Below, piece by piece: positions 41,679 through 52,727 of a DNA stretch of 57,627 nt. The stretch's first letter is position 1, and each line of letters opens with the position of its first letter. The translations under genes were made by a program, and so were the position numbers. Below the pieces are notes generated by a model that searched no databases, was not told the origin of the DNA, and was given only the letters and a program-made list of their open reading frames with translations. This DNA comes from Ophiostoma sp. CBS 140.51 (taxonomy: Eukaryota > Ascomycota > Sordariomycetes > Ophiostomatales > Ophiostomataceae): assembly GCA_029298735.1 (NCBI GenBank), contig JANSLP010000204.1, forward strand, positions 1 through 57,627. Direction: 5' to 3'.

Positions 41679-44600
41679 GCAGTCGTAGACGGACGAGAAG
41701 ATAAACAAGGCCAGCAACAATACGACGAAAAGCAGACCAGCCACGAAGGCCCGAGTCGCTACAACAAGTCTTTATCAAAAGCTGCACACCTAGGTTGCAG
41801 AGTGGGAGGAAATGGGTGTGTTCTTTTAACGGTGAGTCCATACCGGCCCTTGGCGTTGCTCTGATCTCTTTGCTTTGCTCAGCTGCTGACCCAAACAGTC
41901 TTCAAATACCAGATTGATTTTTACGCATTAATAGCAGAGATCCAAGATTGAGACCAAGAACGTGCCTAACCCACAGTACCTACTAACCAAACCACGAACG
42001 ATGTCACGACGCGCGGATAGATGCGTAACAAGTGTCACTAGCAGTCAAAACTAGGGAAAAGCTGCCGAGGATATCATCGCCATGCGATAACGGCGTATAG
42101 AATACAGAGGCAAGCCGAGGAGATAGCCACAGTCGAAGGATAGCTGCAGCCCGCAGATAATGCGAGAAGAGGGGAAAGGGCGATGGATGGGATGGGATGG
42201 GATGAAAAGAATGTCGCATAGGACGCAATCACTGTACGTACGAAGTAACGCAATAAAATCTCCGGTGGACGGAATATCATTTCAAGTGCAAAATAGCCAG
42301 TACGACATACTACACACACCCAACACAACCACAGAACCCAATGCGGAAAAGGATGCGTTTTGTGTACAACCTATGTCCTTGTTCGCTTTCTAGGAAGGTG
42401 CCATGTCTGATAGCAACTGTGTTGAGGCGCAGGCAAAAGATTCAGGCGGAAGAACACAAGAGAGGGAGGGAAGAGGGGAGGATGGGAAGAAATAGGAAAA
42501 CACTTCGTGGAGGAAGAGAAAAAACAACGCCCTGTGCTTGGCATTACCAGACTTTAGTTGAGTCTGGAAGACGTTTCTTCTGTCGTCGCTAGCATACGAA
42601 ACGCTCCGCGGACCAAACCGCCCACTTTGTGTCTAGACCAGGTTCTGGGGATATCCAGGAAGAGGAATAAAGAAGGATAGAAAACGGCGAGATGCGAACC
42701 AGCCAGCCTTGTCATCCATCGACATCCGTCCCAACAGTATTTATTTACATTTGAATTTTTACTTTCATGGATCCTTTCACTCATACTAAATCAGATGCCA
42801 AGAGCGAGGCCATGATTGTGGACTGACAGGAGAAGAGAAGATAATAAGAAGAAAGGAAGGATGACAAGAAGGATGAAAAGCACTGTCCAGTTTATCCGGT
42901 CCAGCGTCTTGGATCCCTTGGATCCTGGATTCCCGTTGGCGGCCCCCGTTTTGTCGTTTTTGTCCCTGGCCTTGCCCTTCTTTTCCTGCCATGTCCAGGT
43001 ACCAGGTCGTATCGATCCTATCAGAGTAAGAGGGCAGCGAAAGGGCAATGGTGGTGAGAAAGAGGGCCACAACCACGTTGCACGTTGTAAGCGAACGTGG
43101 TGTCTCCACCTGTCTCCTGGCCATGCTCTCCTGTATTTTTCATCTCCCTGCCATGTCCCGCTCAGAGTACGACAGAACAACGCGGCCGTGAAGCTTCTCT
43201 TCTCTTTTCCTTCTCTTTTCCTTCTCTTTTCCTTCTCTTTCCCTTTTCTTTTCCTTTTCTTTTCCTTCTGTTTTATTCTCTCCTCGCTCGCGCTCGTGCT
43301 TTCCGTGCTTTGCTCGCTCCCATCCGTGCTCGTTTCGTGACATGCAGTGTCAAGGTGTCAAAGGCCTTGTCAAAATGTCAAAGAAAGGCCGGTGCCGTGC
43401 TCCGTGCGTCTTGTGCATTTGTGTCCAATGCAAGTGCGTAATCCGGATCTGTTCTCCGGCGAGGATTGGGAGGATCGTTCTTTTGGTTCTTTTGCTGTTC
43501 CTTGACTTCCATCTCCTTCCCATCCTTGGTGCTCCACGAATGTCCACTTCCACGTTCATGGCCCATGCCAACATCCACCCTCACAACGACGACAAGAAAC
43601 ATCCATATCCACATCCACGCCCAAGGTAAACTACACCACCGGCCACCACCGGCTGTATTGCCCTGGTCCTTGTCGTAATCAGCCTCTCGGTCTCGCATTC
43701 ATACACTCAGAATGGCAGCTCGCCGCTCACACTGGCCATCAAATCAAAATCAAACCAGCCCTGGTCTCCCAGAAAAGCCCTCTGATTTTGAGTGCAAGAT
43801 ATGCCCCTACGATCACCACAACGGTATGTCTGATTCTCGGCTGGCAAAACAAACCGCCGGACAGCACGAACCGGCGAGAGGGAAGATGAAAATATAGCAA
43901 CAAATACAAGAGATTAAAAGTCCGGAAGAGAATAGAAGTAACGGCAAGAGGAGAGGACAGTGGCATGCAGCAAACCATAACAGGAAAAGACGACGCCAGC
44001 CTTGCCTCTTTTCGTCTATCGTCTGTTTCTTCCGATGTAGTCCTCCTTCAACTTTTGTTGTCTCGTGCCAGACTCTTGACTTTCTCCTCTTTTTCTCTCT
44101 TCTGCTCCCTCTTTACCCGATCCTGGTACCTGCATATGGTTTCATTGACCCTCCTTTTCATCGATGCACCCTTGTCCACCCTCTTCTTTTCTTTTTCTCT
44201 TTCTCTTCTCTCTTCCTGGTCAGTGCTTACCACTTTACCCCTGCACTATCCCCTGTTCGTTTGGTGGCCGTGGGTCGCCGCCCCGACATGCCAAAACGGG
44301 GCTGGCGGAGACCAGTTTGCGCAGGCACCAATTTGCGGTCCGTTCGTGTTCTCCACCGAGTCCACTCTCTTCTTCCTCCGTCGTTTTTCTGTTTTCTTTC
44401 CTTCTTTTCCTTTTTTTCTTTTCTTCTTTTCTGCTCTTCTCCCGTCCATCACATCTTTGCTCCCCCACCCAGGGCCACCCAACCACCAGGGTCTGGCACG
44501 TTCCTGCACATCCTTTCCTTTCCTGTTATTTTGCCGTTCGAGAACGATGAGAAAACGATGTGCACTCCTTCGTTTTGGCTTCTGGGTTTTGACTTTTGCG

Positions 44601-47600
44601 AGTTCATGCTTCTGCGAGGATGTTCAAGTTCAACGGCCAAAACGTGTGATCCGTGCCCAGTTCGTTCTGCGGATTTACAATTTGTCGGCCGTTCTTTTAG
44701 AGTAGCAGAGACAGCACGCTTTCCGTTCTAGCCAGAGCTTTTGAGCTTGGCTTGACCCTCTTCGATCCTCACGACCCTCTCTTTCTTTGGGCTCTTTTTC
44801 GTGTGTACTCCCGTTTCTCGTCCGTCGTCGTACGTCGTAAGATCTTGAGAGGAGAAAACTGTTCAAGACATTGGTCTGGCCCTTTCAAGGCAAAGACTTC
44901 AAACTGACTCGAGAAGTTGTAAACTGACAACAACCGGGTTGACTTTCTCTCTCCCCGGTCTGTTTTCTTGCTTATTATTTATTTCTCAATTTTTGTCTTT
45001 CTCACTTTGGGCTTGCTCCGTGGTCAGAACAAGGGCCTTCCTGGACGGGGCCAAGGCACGCATGTTTCGAAAGAGGCGCCTCACAAAGCTCAACAGTCGT
45101 TTTGGCTTGACTGGTTGACGGACGCCGCGTGTTGTCTTGTCTTCCCACTGACTGTCCCACGTCCCACGACTCGTGCATCCCACGTTTGTTTATGCTTTCT
45201 GTGTGTCTTGTGTGTTCTGCGTTTTGTGTTTCTGCGCAACCGTTGTCTTTTGTCGAAGATCTGCCAATCAAGCGGCCACACCCGTTGTTCGCCATCATCG
45301 TCCGCCCCTCGTGGATTTTTGGTCCCTTTTCTCAAAGAGACTTCCTATGCCATCAGCCCTCTTGCTCCTCCTCAATTCTCCTTCTTCATCGGCCCCGTTC
45401 GCTCGCCAGTTGTCCAGACACGGCTAGAGCCTCCCGACGCGCCACGCTATTGGCAACCCCCTTCAATTGCGACCCCTGTTTTTAGCTTTTGTCTCTTTTT
45501 GTCCGTCGTCCTGTTCTTCCACTTTGTTTTTGAACCTCGTCCATCCTTGAATTTGTGTCCCTGCCTCGCATCGCGCAGTCTCACGTCCGCGTGGAGTGAC
45601 GGCCACCACCACCATAGACCACCATCGGTCAACTCAGGCTCACTCCCTGCCCCTGCTTCCGCCAACTCCCTGTTCCCTCCGAGACGCATTGGCAGAGAAC
45701 CAAAGCCAGAGCAAGCCAGAGCAGCCAGAGCAATCCATAACAAGCTACTGGCTCGAGCTTGCCTCTGAAGAGTGCATAAGTGCACGAAGCTTGTGTCGAA
45801 TCGGGCTTGGAGTGGCCGAACAAAGTTTGAGCAACGGCGAGGATGTGTGCATGGAGGGGAAAGCTCGGGGGGGGGGAACATGGCCAGACGTTCAAATATG
45901 TTTCCCATGGCTTGAGTTCTTTTCGGTGCTTTTCTAGCTTCCTAGCCTTTCTCACTTTTCTGACTTTGTCCTGGTCTTGTTTTTTGTCAATTCTCCTAAA
46001 ATTCTGAAAATTCTCGCTTCCCCTGGTTTTTGCTGTTGCCTCTTTGGGCTGTGTATTCCACTTCAACCCCTATTTGATTTTTTTTGCTGTTTTGCTCGCG
46101 GCGGTCGTTCCTGCCTTTTCTTGAGTCATGCCCGGTCCCTGCCTCTTCTGTATGTAGAAACGTAAAATCATGGCCCCCAACCGCTCCGTCGCGCCTTCCT
46201 CTCCAGAAAACGGAACATCTCAACATCGCCAGTGTCTCTCTATATCTTCTGTGTGTGCTCGTAGTGTGATTGATACCACCATTGCTGTCGCCTTCCCCTT
46301 TGCTCAACGTACCTGCCATTTTCTCTCTAAGACGCCCCCAACTGCTCTTGCCTCGCCTTGTCCCTTCCTCTTTCTCTGTCTTTTTCTGTTTTCCTTTCTT
46401 TTTCTCTCCTCTCCTCCCTTTCCCCCTCTCTCTTCTCTTTTTTACATCTCCAAACTCCAAACTTGAGCTTCAGCCTTGCTCTTGTCTTTGTTCCGCCCGT
46501 GTCCGTCTTCCCGCCCATTCGACTTACAGGACCAGCCCTCGGCATCACCCGAAGCGAGACACACACTCTCGTCCGCCAATTCTCTCTTTATTACACAAAG
46601 CTTCACCTCACATCCCGTCCACGTCCTCACCTGTTCACCTTCTCAGTCAAACGTCAACATCTTCTCGTCTCCTACTCACCTCGGAGCTGTCTCTCCTCGC
46701 ACCGAACTACTCTCACCATCCACCGTCAGCTTGACCTCGCATCGGCTGCTTGCGGTTCCATCTTCGTTCTCGCCCTACGACGTTTTTGTATCCATATTCG
46801 TACCGGCACCGGCTCTCTCTGTCTCCTATCCTCCTTTTGCTAGGCCTTTTCGTCGTAACTCTCGTTAGTTCGCCACGGCCTCTCTGCCCACTGCCCATTG
46901 CCCACCTCGTCGTCCACACTGCCCCCCTTTTTTGGTTGGCTTCCTCCTTCCAGGGCCTCGCTCCTCTCCACACCCACACCTTTCGACTCGTTCGAGACCC
47001 CAAACTGACCGTCCTTTTTTGTTGGCTCGGCAGCTTTTCCTCTTGTGCTCGTTTTGTTCGACCTATTTTCAGGAGCTTGTCCCAGCTTGTATCTCGAGCT
47101 CTCTTTTCTCTTTTCTTCTTGAAGAAAGAGTTCCCTCGGCCAATTGCCTGTTTCTGACCTCGCTCCCTTTTCTTTCTTCGCCCTCCTCTTTTTTTTCTAT
47201 TTCTCTCCTTTCTCTTCCTCGCCTTCTTCTCTCCCTCTTTTTTTCTTCAGCTCGCAATTGTTTCGTCATCTCTCATCCACTCGTTGTCTGCCTTTGCCGC
47301 CGTTTTCTCAGTTCCTTGCCGATTCGCCACTTTCTCAGCTCGTGCAAGCTCTTTGCCCGCCGCCGTTCCCCACTTGAACAGCTCTCAGACCGCCTTCGAT
47401 CGTCACCTTATATTCTCCTGAAGCCCTCGAAAGCAGATCGAAATCCAAAAGTCGAGGACTCGGACCTCGATCTTCAATCTTCGAATAATTGTCGAGGAAT
47501 TGGAAAGATACCGAAAACCGAAAATTGAAAACAGCATAAGAAACGAAACAACCCCGCAAAAAAGAGGACGACAAAAGACTTTATAAAGAAAGTCCAACGG

Positions 47601-48002
47601 CCGTTCCCCCTGGATTTCTTCTTATCCAATCCAAATACGCTTATCTTCGGCGCCTATTCGTATCAATCTCTCCAACTCACCCGCCAGTTCGCCCAAGAAA
47701 GAAGCTCCTCGCGCTCACCCCAGGTCTGGCCCTCCGATCGACAGGGCGACTCCTCCCTTCGGCAGCTTCCACTCAAGTGACCCAACATCCTCTATCTACG
47801 GAGAACACCAATACACCATCCACCACCAACAAGGGACAGCACCAACACACAAAACTCCAAATCCACTGGCCCGCTGACCTCCTATCTACGCCCAAACCCG
47901 GTGTTCGCTTTCTATCGGCACCCCCCTCCTCCGCCTACGCTCCCTTCCCCTCACTCACATCGGGCTCTCAGGCTCACACAACATAAACGCCCCCAGGTAA
48001 CA
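41679..48002. other. 6.3-kb gene-empty, pyrimidine-skewed region
   Basis: No gene can be supported. From about 43000 the plus strand is mostly C/T, with long CTTTT-type tracts at about 43190-43280, 44370-44440, 46360-46440 and 47160-47250. Open frames here are low complexity (Ser, Leu, Phe, Pro). A 113-nt stretch at 43711-43823 is flanked by good acceptor and donor sites and begins almost at once with an ATG. The block just before 48003 is probably leader of the DUF1688 gene. Confidence 0.5.
43190..43280 (+). repeat. Polypyrimidine microsatellite
   Basis: An imperfect run of CTTTTCCTTCTCTTTTCC units, almost without purines for about 90 bp. Confidence 0.75.
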
Positions 48003-49808
48003 ATGGGCCTCTTTTCACGAAAGGATAAGGCGTCGCCGAAGACGGCTGCAGACCACACCGCCAATGGCCTGAACTCGTCCAATTCAAATGCGTCTCTAAA
48101 TTCGGGTAACTCCCTCAAGTCTCCCCTCTCTCCTTCTGCTTCATCCCAACAATACGGATTTTCTTCACGCACAATGAACCGCTCTTCTGCTGGCACTGCC
48201 GGCACCGCCGCTACATCGGCCACCGCCGCTTCCTCGGGCTCCATGCCAGGAACACCGTCCACGCCCTTTTCGCCCGTCCACCTGCCCAAAGTCGACCTGC
48301 CTCGGCCGCCCGACCCGGCCCTGGACCCGGCGGGCTACCTGCGGAGTCTGCCCGCCGTGCGTGAGCGGTCGCGCATTATCGGCGACAAAGCGCTGCGCAA
48401 CGAGCTCAACCATTTTGATGTGGACATGTCCAAATTCCCCGACGTCGTGCGGTTTGTCGGCCAGATCATTAAGCGTGACTACGACGCACCATATGCCTCC
48501 TCCATCCCGCCCCACGGCCGGTATCAGCACTTTGCCGTGGGCGGCCGCGACCGGGTGGCCCTGCTGCTCAAGACGTTCCCGCCGGAAATTGACAGCACCG
48601 AGCGCTGTCGTCGCCTGATTGACCTGTTCCTCGTCAGTGTGCTGTTGGACGCCGGTGCAGGTACGCAGTGGCAGTACAAGAGCACAGAGAACGGCCGCTT
48701 CTACAAGCGGTCAGAAGGTCTGGCCGTAGCCAGTTTGGAGATGTTCAAGGCCGGTCTGTTCTCGAGCATGCCCTCGGCCAACAAGACACAGGTCGACATG
48801 GACGGTCTGCGTGCCCTGACAGTTGGCGACCTGGCCAAGGGTCTGCAGTCAAAGCCAGGGAACATTGTGGCCGGTCTGGAGGGCCGTGCCAGTCTGCTGA
48901 TTCGTTTGGGTGACGCACTCGCCGCCAACCCTGACGTCTTTGGCAAGGACGGCCGCCCGGGTAACATGGTCGACTATCTGCTGGCACACCCCACGACGCA
49001 GGCGTCGTCGATGCCGATTGTGCTCCTGCCCGTGCTGTGGAGCCTGCTGATGGACGGTCTGGCACCGATCTGGCCCGATGCACGGACGGCCATCAACGGT
49101 ACCTCGCTGGGTGACGCCTGGCCGTGCAGCAGCATGCCCCGCCCCGCCGGTTCGCCCGGCTCACCAAGCGGCCGCAAGTCATCGACCCCCACCTTCTCGC
49201 CCTTCCCGACATCGACCTCATCCAGCTCAACCGCCGACGTCGCCGCCTGGGAGTCGATTGTGCCCTTCCACAAGCTGACGCAGTGGCTCACGTACTCGCT
49301 GATGCAGCCCATGCAGTCGCTGCTCAAGATCCACTTTGCCGGCACGGAGCTGCTGACGGGTCTGCCCGAGTACCGCAACGGCGGCCTGTTTATTGATTTG
49401 GGCGTGCTGACGCTCAAACCGGCCGACCAGGAACGCGGCCTGGCCCACTACCGGGCGTACTGCGAGCGCACAGCGGGCGCCACGGGTGTCGAGGTGGCTC
49501 CCATGTTCGAGCCCGGTGATGATGTTATTGTGGAGTGGCGTGCCGTGACTGTTGGCTTCCTGGACCGTCTGGCGGCGGAGGTGAACAAAGCGCTGCGGGC
49601 GGATCTGCAGGGCCACGAGCTGAGCCTGCCACAAATCCTGGAGGCAGGCAGCTGGAAGGTAAGTCGTCACTCTTTACGATATGCATATGTATCCCTCTTC
49701 ATGTCCAATACTAACTTCTTCCAGGGCGGTCGTGAAATAGCCGAAATGTCGCGGCCAAATACCAAGGAGCCACCAATTCTGATTGACTCGGACGGGACAG
49801 TCTTTTAG
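48003..49808 (+). CDS. DUF1688 protein, URC4/urg3-like (uracil catabolism)
   Basis: Two exons, 48003-49658 and 49725-49808, encode 579 residues. The DUF1688 core starts near residue 105 with GYLRSLPAVRERSRI and includes FPDVVRFVGQIIKRDY, GRYQHFAVGGRDRVALLL, and SLMQPMQSLLKIHFAGTELLTGLPEYRNGGLFIDLGVL. Homologues are Urc4 of Lachancea kluyveri and S. pombe urg3, genes linked to the URC pathway of uracil degradation; the biochemical step is not established. The first 100 residues are Ser/Thr/Ala-rich and disordered. The intron (GTAAGT...CTAAC...CCAG) is 66 nt, a multiple of three, and lacks an in-frame stop. The ATG at 48003 is the only in-frame ATG; the frame upstream starts at GTG. Confidence 0.87.
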   Translation: MGLFSRKDKASPKTAADHTANGLNSSNSNASLNSGNSLKSPLSPSASSQQYGFSSRTMNRSSAGTAGTAATSATAASSGSMPGTPSTPFSPVHLPKVDLPRPPDPALDPAGYLRSLPAVRERSRIIGDKALRNELNHFDVDMSKFPDVVRFVGQIIKRDYDAPYASSIPPHGRYQHFAVGGRDRVALLLKTFPPEIDSTERCRRLIDLFLVSVLLDAGAGTQWQYKSTENGRFYKRSEGLAVASLEMFKAGLFSSMPSANKTQVDMDGLRALTVGDLAKGLQSKPGNIVAGLEGRASLLIRLGDALAANPDVFGKDGRPGNMVDYLLAHPTTQASSMPIVLLPVLWSLLMDGLAPIWPDARTAINGTSLGDAWPCSSMPRPAGSPGSPSGRKSSTPTFSPFPTSTSSSSTADVAAWESIVPFHKLTQWLTYSLMQPMQSLLKIHFAGTELLTGLPEYRNGGLFIDLGVLTLKPADQERGLAHYRAYCERTAGATGVEVAPMFEPGDDVIVEWRAVTVGFLDRLAAEVNKALRADLQGHELSLPQILEAGSWKVSRHSLRYAYVSLFMSNTNFFQGGREIAEMSRPNTKEPPILIDSDGTVF

Positions 49809-50282
49809 ATGGATGTGCTCACATGCTTTCATGTTCTACGTATATTTTCTGTCTTACTTTACATGCTGCGCGCTTAACTTGTGTGTACAAATCGGGGTGC
49901 TTCCACATTGTTATCATTATGATTTTTTTCTGAATATAAACCACATGCCCGCGATATAAGACGATACCGTCAGGTTTAACTCCGAGTGAAGATTCTTTTG
50001 AGTCTATGTACAGTGAAAAAGGAAATGAAATACGTAAAATAGAAACCACCTAGATGCAAAAATGTACAGTCAAGGATGGCAAACAAAATGGCCGTCGCAT
50101 ACCCCCATTTTCTGTCCAAAATCCAAAGCATAAAAAACATAAATGACCTTAAATCAAGGTCTCTTCCCCACCCACATCTAAACGACACGCCGTGATGCTT
50201 TTCCCGTCTCCAGAGGTCGATGCATTATATTGTACAGTTCCCCTTTTTTCTAGTCTTCCCTTCGGTCGCCGGTCGGCGAGGC
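49809..50282. other. Convergent spacer DUF1688 / OXA1
   Basis: AT-rich 3' flanks of two convergent genes. Nothing else is visible. Confidence 0.5.
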
Positions 50283-52078
50283 CTACTGCCACTTGCCGTT
50301 GCCGTTGCCACCATTCTTCTTGGCAGCATCCAGCGTCTTCTTCATCGCCCGGTACTGCCGCTCGGCTTCCCGGCGCTGGTACACCTGCGTCTCGTCCTCC
50401 ATGGCGCGGCGCTTCTCATAGTCCTGGGCCTTGCGCAGAACCTCCTTGTCTTTAGAGGCAGCCTGCTTCTCCTTGGCATTGCCCATCAACTTGCCCCAGC
50501 CCTTCTTGGCGGCCTCAATGGCCGAGGGCGGCTGCGTCAGAATTTTTTCTTCGGCCTTCTTGGCGGCGGCGGCGGCGTCCTCTTCAGCTGTAGACTCGGC
50601 CTCCTGGACACCCGTCGAGGTAGCCCGCGGCGCCTTCCAGGACGAGTTGGGGTCGATACGGAACGCGACAGGGCGGGCGGCGTGCTGGGCCGCCGAAGTG
50701 CCGCCAGGGACGTTGTTGAGGGCACCACCGGACAGCATCTCGTGCATGGGCGGCAGGCCCTTCCAGTTGCGCAGCCAGGGCTGGTGCCAGAGCCAGGTCT
50801 GAATCATCTGGAGGATGGAGGACGACAGGAAAAAGAAGGTGAGGCCGGCGCTCATCTTGATCGTCACCAGCACCGAAATGGGCGTAATAGCCATTTGCAC
50901 ATACTTCATCGTCTGCTGTTGCTCGGGCGCCATGTAGCGCATATTTGTGCGGAAAATGAGGTACATGATACCGGCCGAGGCGAGCGGGAGGACAAAGTAC
51001 GGGTCGGGCACCGTCAGGTCGGTAAACCACAGGATGCCGCCCGTCTCCAACCCCGGCACCGGCAGCGCCGACATGGACCGCAGCAGCCGGAACATGCCGT
51101 AACCAAAGGGAATGTTGATCATAGGCACAAACATTTTCCACGTCGACACGTTCATGGCCTCCTGCATGCGCTTCATCGTCAGGCGGGCCTCCATGGCTTT
51201 GGCCTGGCCGCCCTGACCACCCTTCAAAGCGTTGGCCTGCATCTCGGCCATGGCCTGCGCATACCGCGGGTTGCGCCGCAGCACCTGCAGCTTGGCGCTG
51301 TGCTCGGCAGCCGTCAGGGACGGCAAAAAGATAGCGGCACGAAACATGAGGGCCACACCGACAACGGACGCCCACCACGGCAGCCCGGTATACACATGGA
51401 CATGCTCGAGCAACCACTGGCACATGCTGGTGGGGCCCCAGCCGAAGTCGAGGCCGAGGGCGTTGAGGTAGCCAATCTGGTTTTCGGCCATGTCGAGGAG
51501 GGCGGAGCCGTCGAGCAGGTTGGAGAGGGCAGCGGGGTCGGCAGACTCGAAAGCGGAGGTGGATGAGGCGGTTGTGTCGGTCACGGGGGCAGAGTAGGCG
51601 GGCACCTCGGCGGCGGTCGAGGCAACGGGTGTCTCGGGGACAAACTCGGTCGGTGGCGCGGCGGCGGCCTGTGGTGGTGTTGAGGTAGCTGCTGCTGGTG
51701 ATGCTGGCTGCGCCGCGCCGGGAGCGACTTCGGCATCGTTAAACTTTTTGCCGGAGCCAAAGGGCCACAGTGAGAAGGCGGCGGCGGACGACGGCGGGGT
51801 GCGGAGGAGGGTAGTCTTCGAGGACGAGGTCGAGTTGTTGAGAGACGCAACGCGACGGCCGGACAGCTGGCCCAGCGCGAGGCCCGAGGCGGGCATGGAC
51901 GACGCGCCCGACCGGCTGCGCATGGCCGTACTAAACGCGCGAGCGCATGCTCGTTGTGAGGTCTGAAGGTCAGCTGCGACAATCCATAAAGTCGTGTGTT
52001 GAAAGTGCCGTGTGGACTCACCACTTGCCGAAGCCGCAGGGCTTGGCTGGACTGGACGAGGCCTCTGCTAGGAAGCAT
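50283..52078 (-). CDS. OXA1: Mitochondrial inner membrane insertase Oxa1
   Basis: Two exons, 52078-52022 and 51962-50283, encode 578 residues. Oxa1 inserts mitochondrially made and some imported proteins into the inner membrane. The short first exon gives a classic presequence (SSQALRLRQV) that splices in frame to TSQRACARAFSTA. The 59-nt intron has donor GTGAGT and acceptor TTCAG with GCTGAC before it. An Ala/Pro-rich linker follows. The YidC/Oxa1 core (about 190-425) has WWASVVGVALMFRAAIFLPSL, FVPMINIPFGYGMFRLL, PYFVLPLASAGIMYLIF and the final hairpin VLVTIKMSAGLTFFFLSSS. The C-terminal matrix tail is basic and coiled-coil-like, as needed for ribosome binding. If exon 1 is wrong, the ATG at 51923 gives 546 residues with a weaker presequence. 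Confidence 0.93.
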
Positions 52079-52727
52079 AATGTGTTCTTTGCAGACAACG
52101 TCGAAAACAGGACAACTAAAAAGATTGCCCCTTCGGTGTTGGCGGTCTGCGGGTGTTGTGAGGGAAAACGTCAAAGAGGTCGTCGTAGTGCGTCGTCCAA
52201 TTACCGCCATTGCTTCATCTTTCGATGTCGATTTTTTTTTTTCTGGGCCGCGGGGACCGTAGCCCAGGGCCCAGGCTAGAGCGGGCGCAAGACTGTCCCC
52301 GAAAACCAATCCAAGGCGCTAATTGGCCAGTTGGGCTCTAAGCCTGCCGGTAAACTACAGCTCCTAACTGCACCTCTACATAGAAATTTTGACCAATTAC
52401 AATGGAGAATTGGGTCAGTTTTGGAGAGGAGAGTCGTGTCTCTTACAGTCCAAATAAATTATTAAAGTATTAACATGGCGACACTGAACAACGAGGTCGA
52501 TAAAAGCAGGATATGTGAGAAATAAATCAAACGTCACTGACAGCTTATTATCTGGACATATAGGATATTGTCTTCTTCTTAATACATATCAAAGAGCTTT
52601 GTAAATGTGTTCATGCCATATTCACTTCATAGAGGCTACTGTCTAAACAATCAAAGCACGATTTATCGACGGGATTTATTAACAGGATAGAACTTTCAGA
52701 TCCCCAAGAGAGAAAGCTCTCCATAAA
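52079..52727. other. OXA1 promoter region and RNase H gene 3' flank
   Basis: About 650 bp between two genes on the same strand. It holds three CCAAT-type elements 240-340 bp before the OXA1 ATG; otherwise AT-rich with nothing coding. Confidence 0.5.
52322..52413. promoter_or_regulatory. Cluster of CCAAT boxes upstream of OXA1
   Basis: ATTGG at 52322-52326, CCAATT at 52393-52398 and AATTGG at 52408-52413; the last two form an inverted repeat with a 9-bp spacer. CCAAT boxes are bound by the HAP/CBC complex, which often controls mitochondrial genes. The link to OXA1 is inferred from position. Confidence 0.4.

Noticed and set aside
43965..44705. 246-codon ATG-started frame rich in Ser, Leu and Phe
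   Set aside because: The composition follows directly from C/T-rich DNA (CTT, TTC, TCT codons). No helix pattern or domain; similar spurious frames occur all along 43-47.5 kb.
50220..51566. 448-codon open frame on the plus strand opposite OXA1
   Set aside because: It is a shadow of GC-rich OXA1 codons. Its translation is Arg/Gly/His-rich with no domain, while the minus strand encodes a complete insertase.
51581..52309. Proline/arginine-rich 242-codon frame on the minus strand
   Set aside because: Alternative frame of OXA1. It contains OXA1 exon 1 but then reads through the intron into a low-complexity wrong frame.
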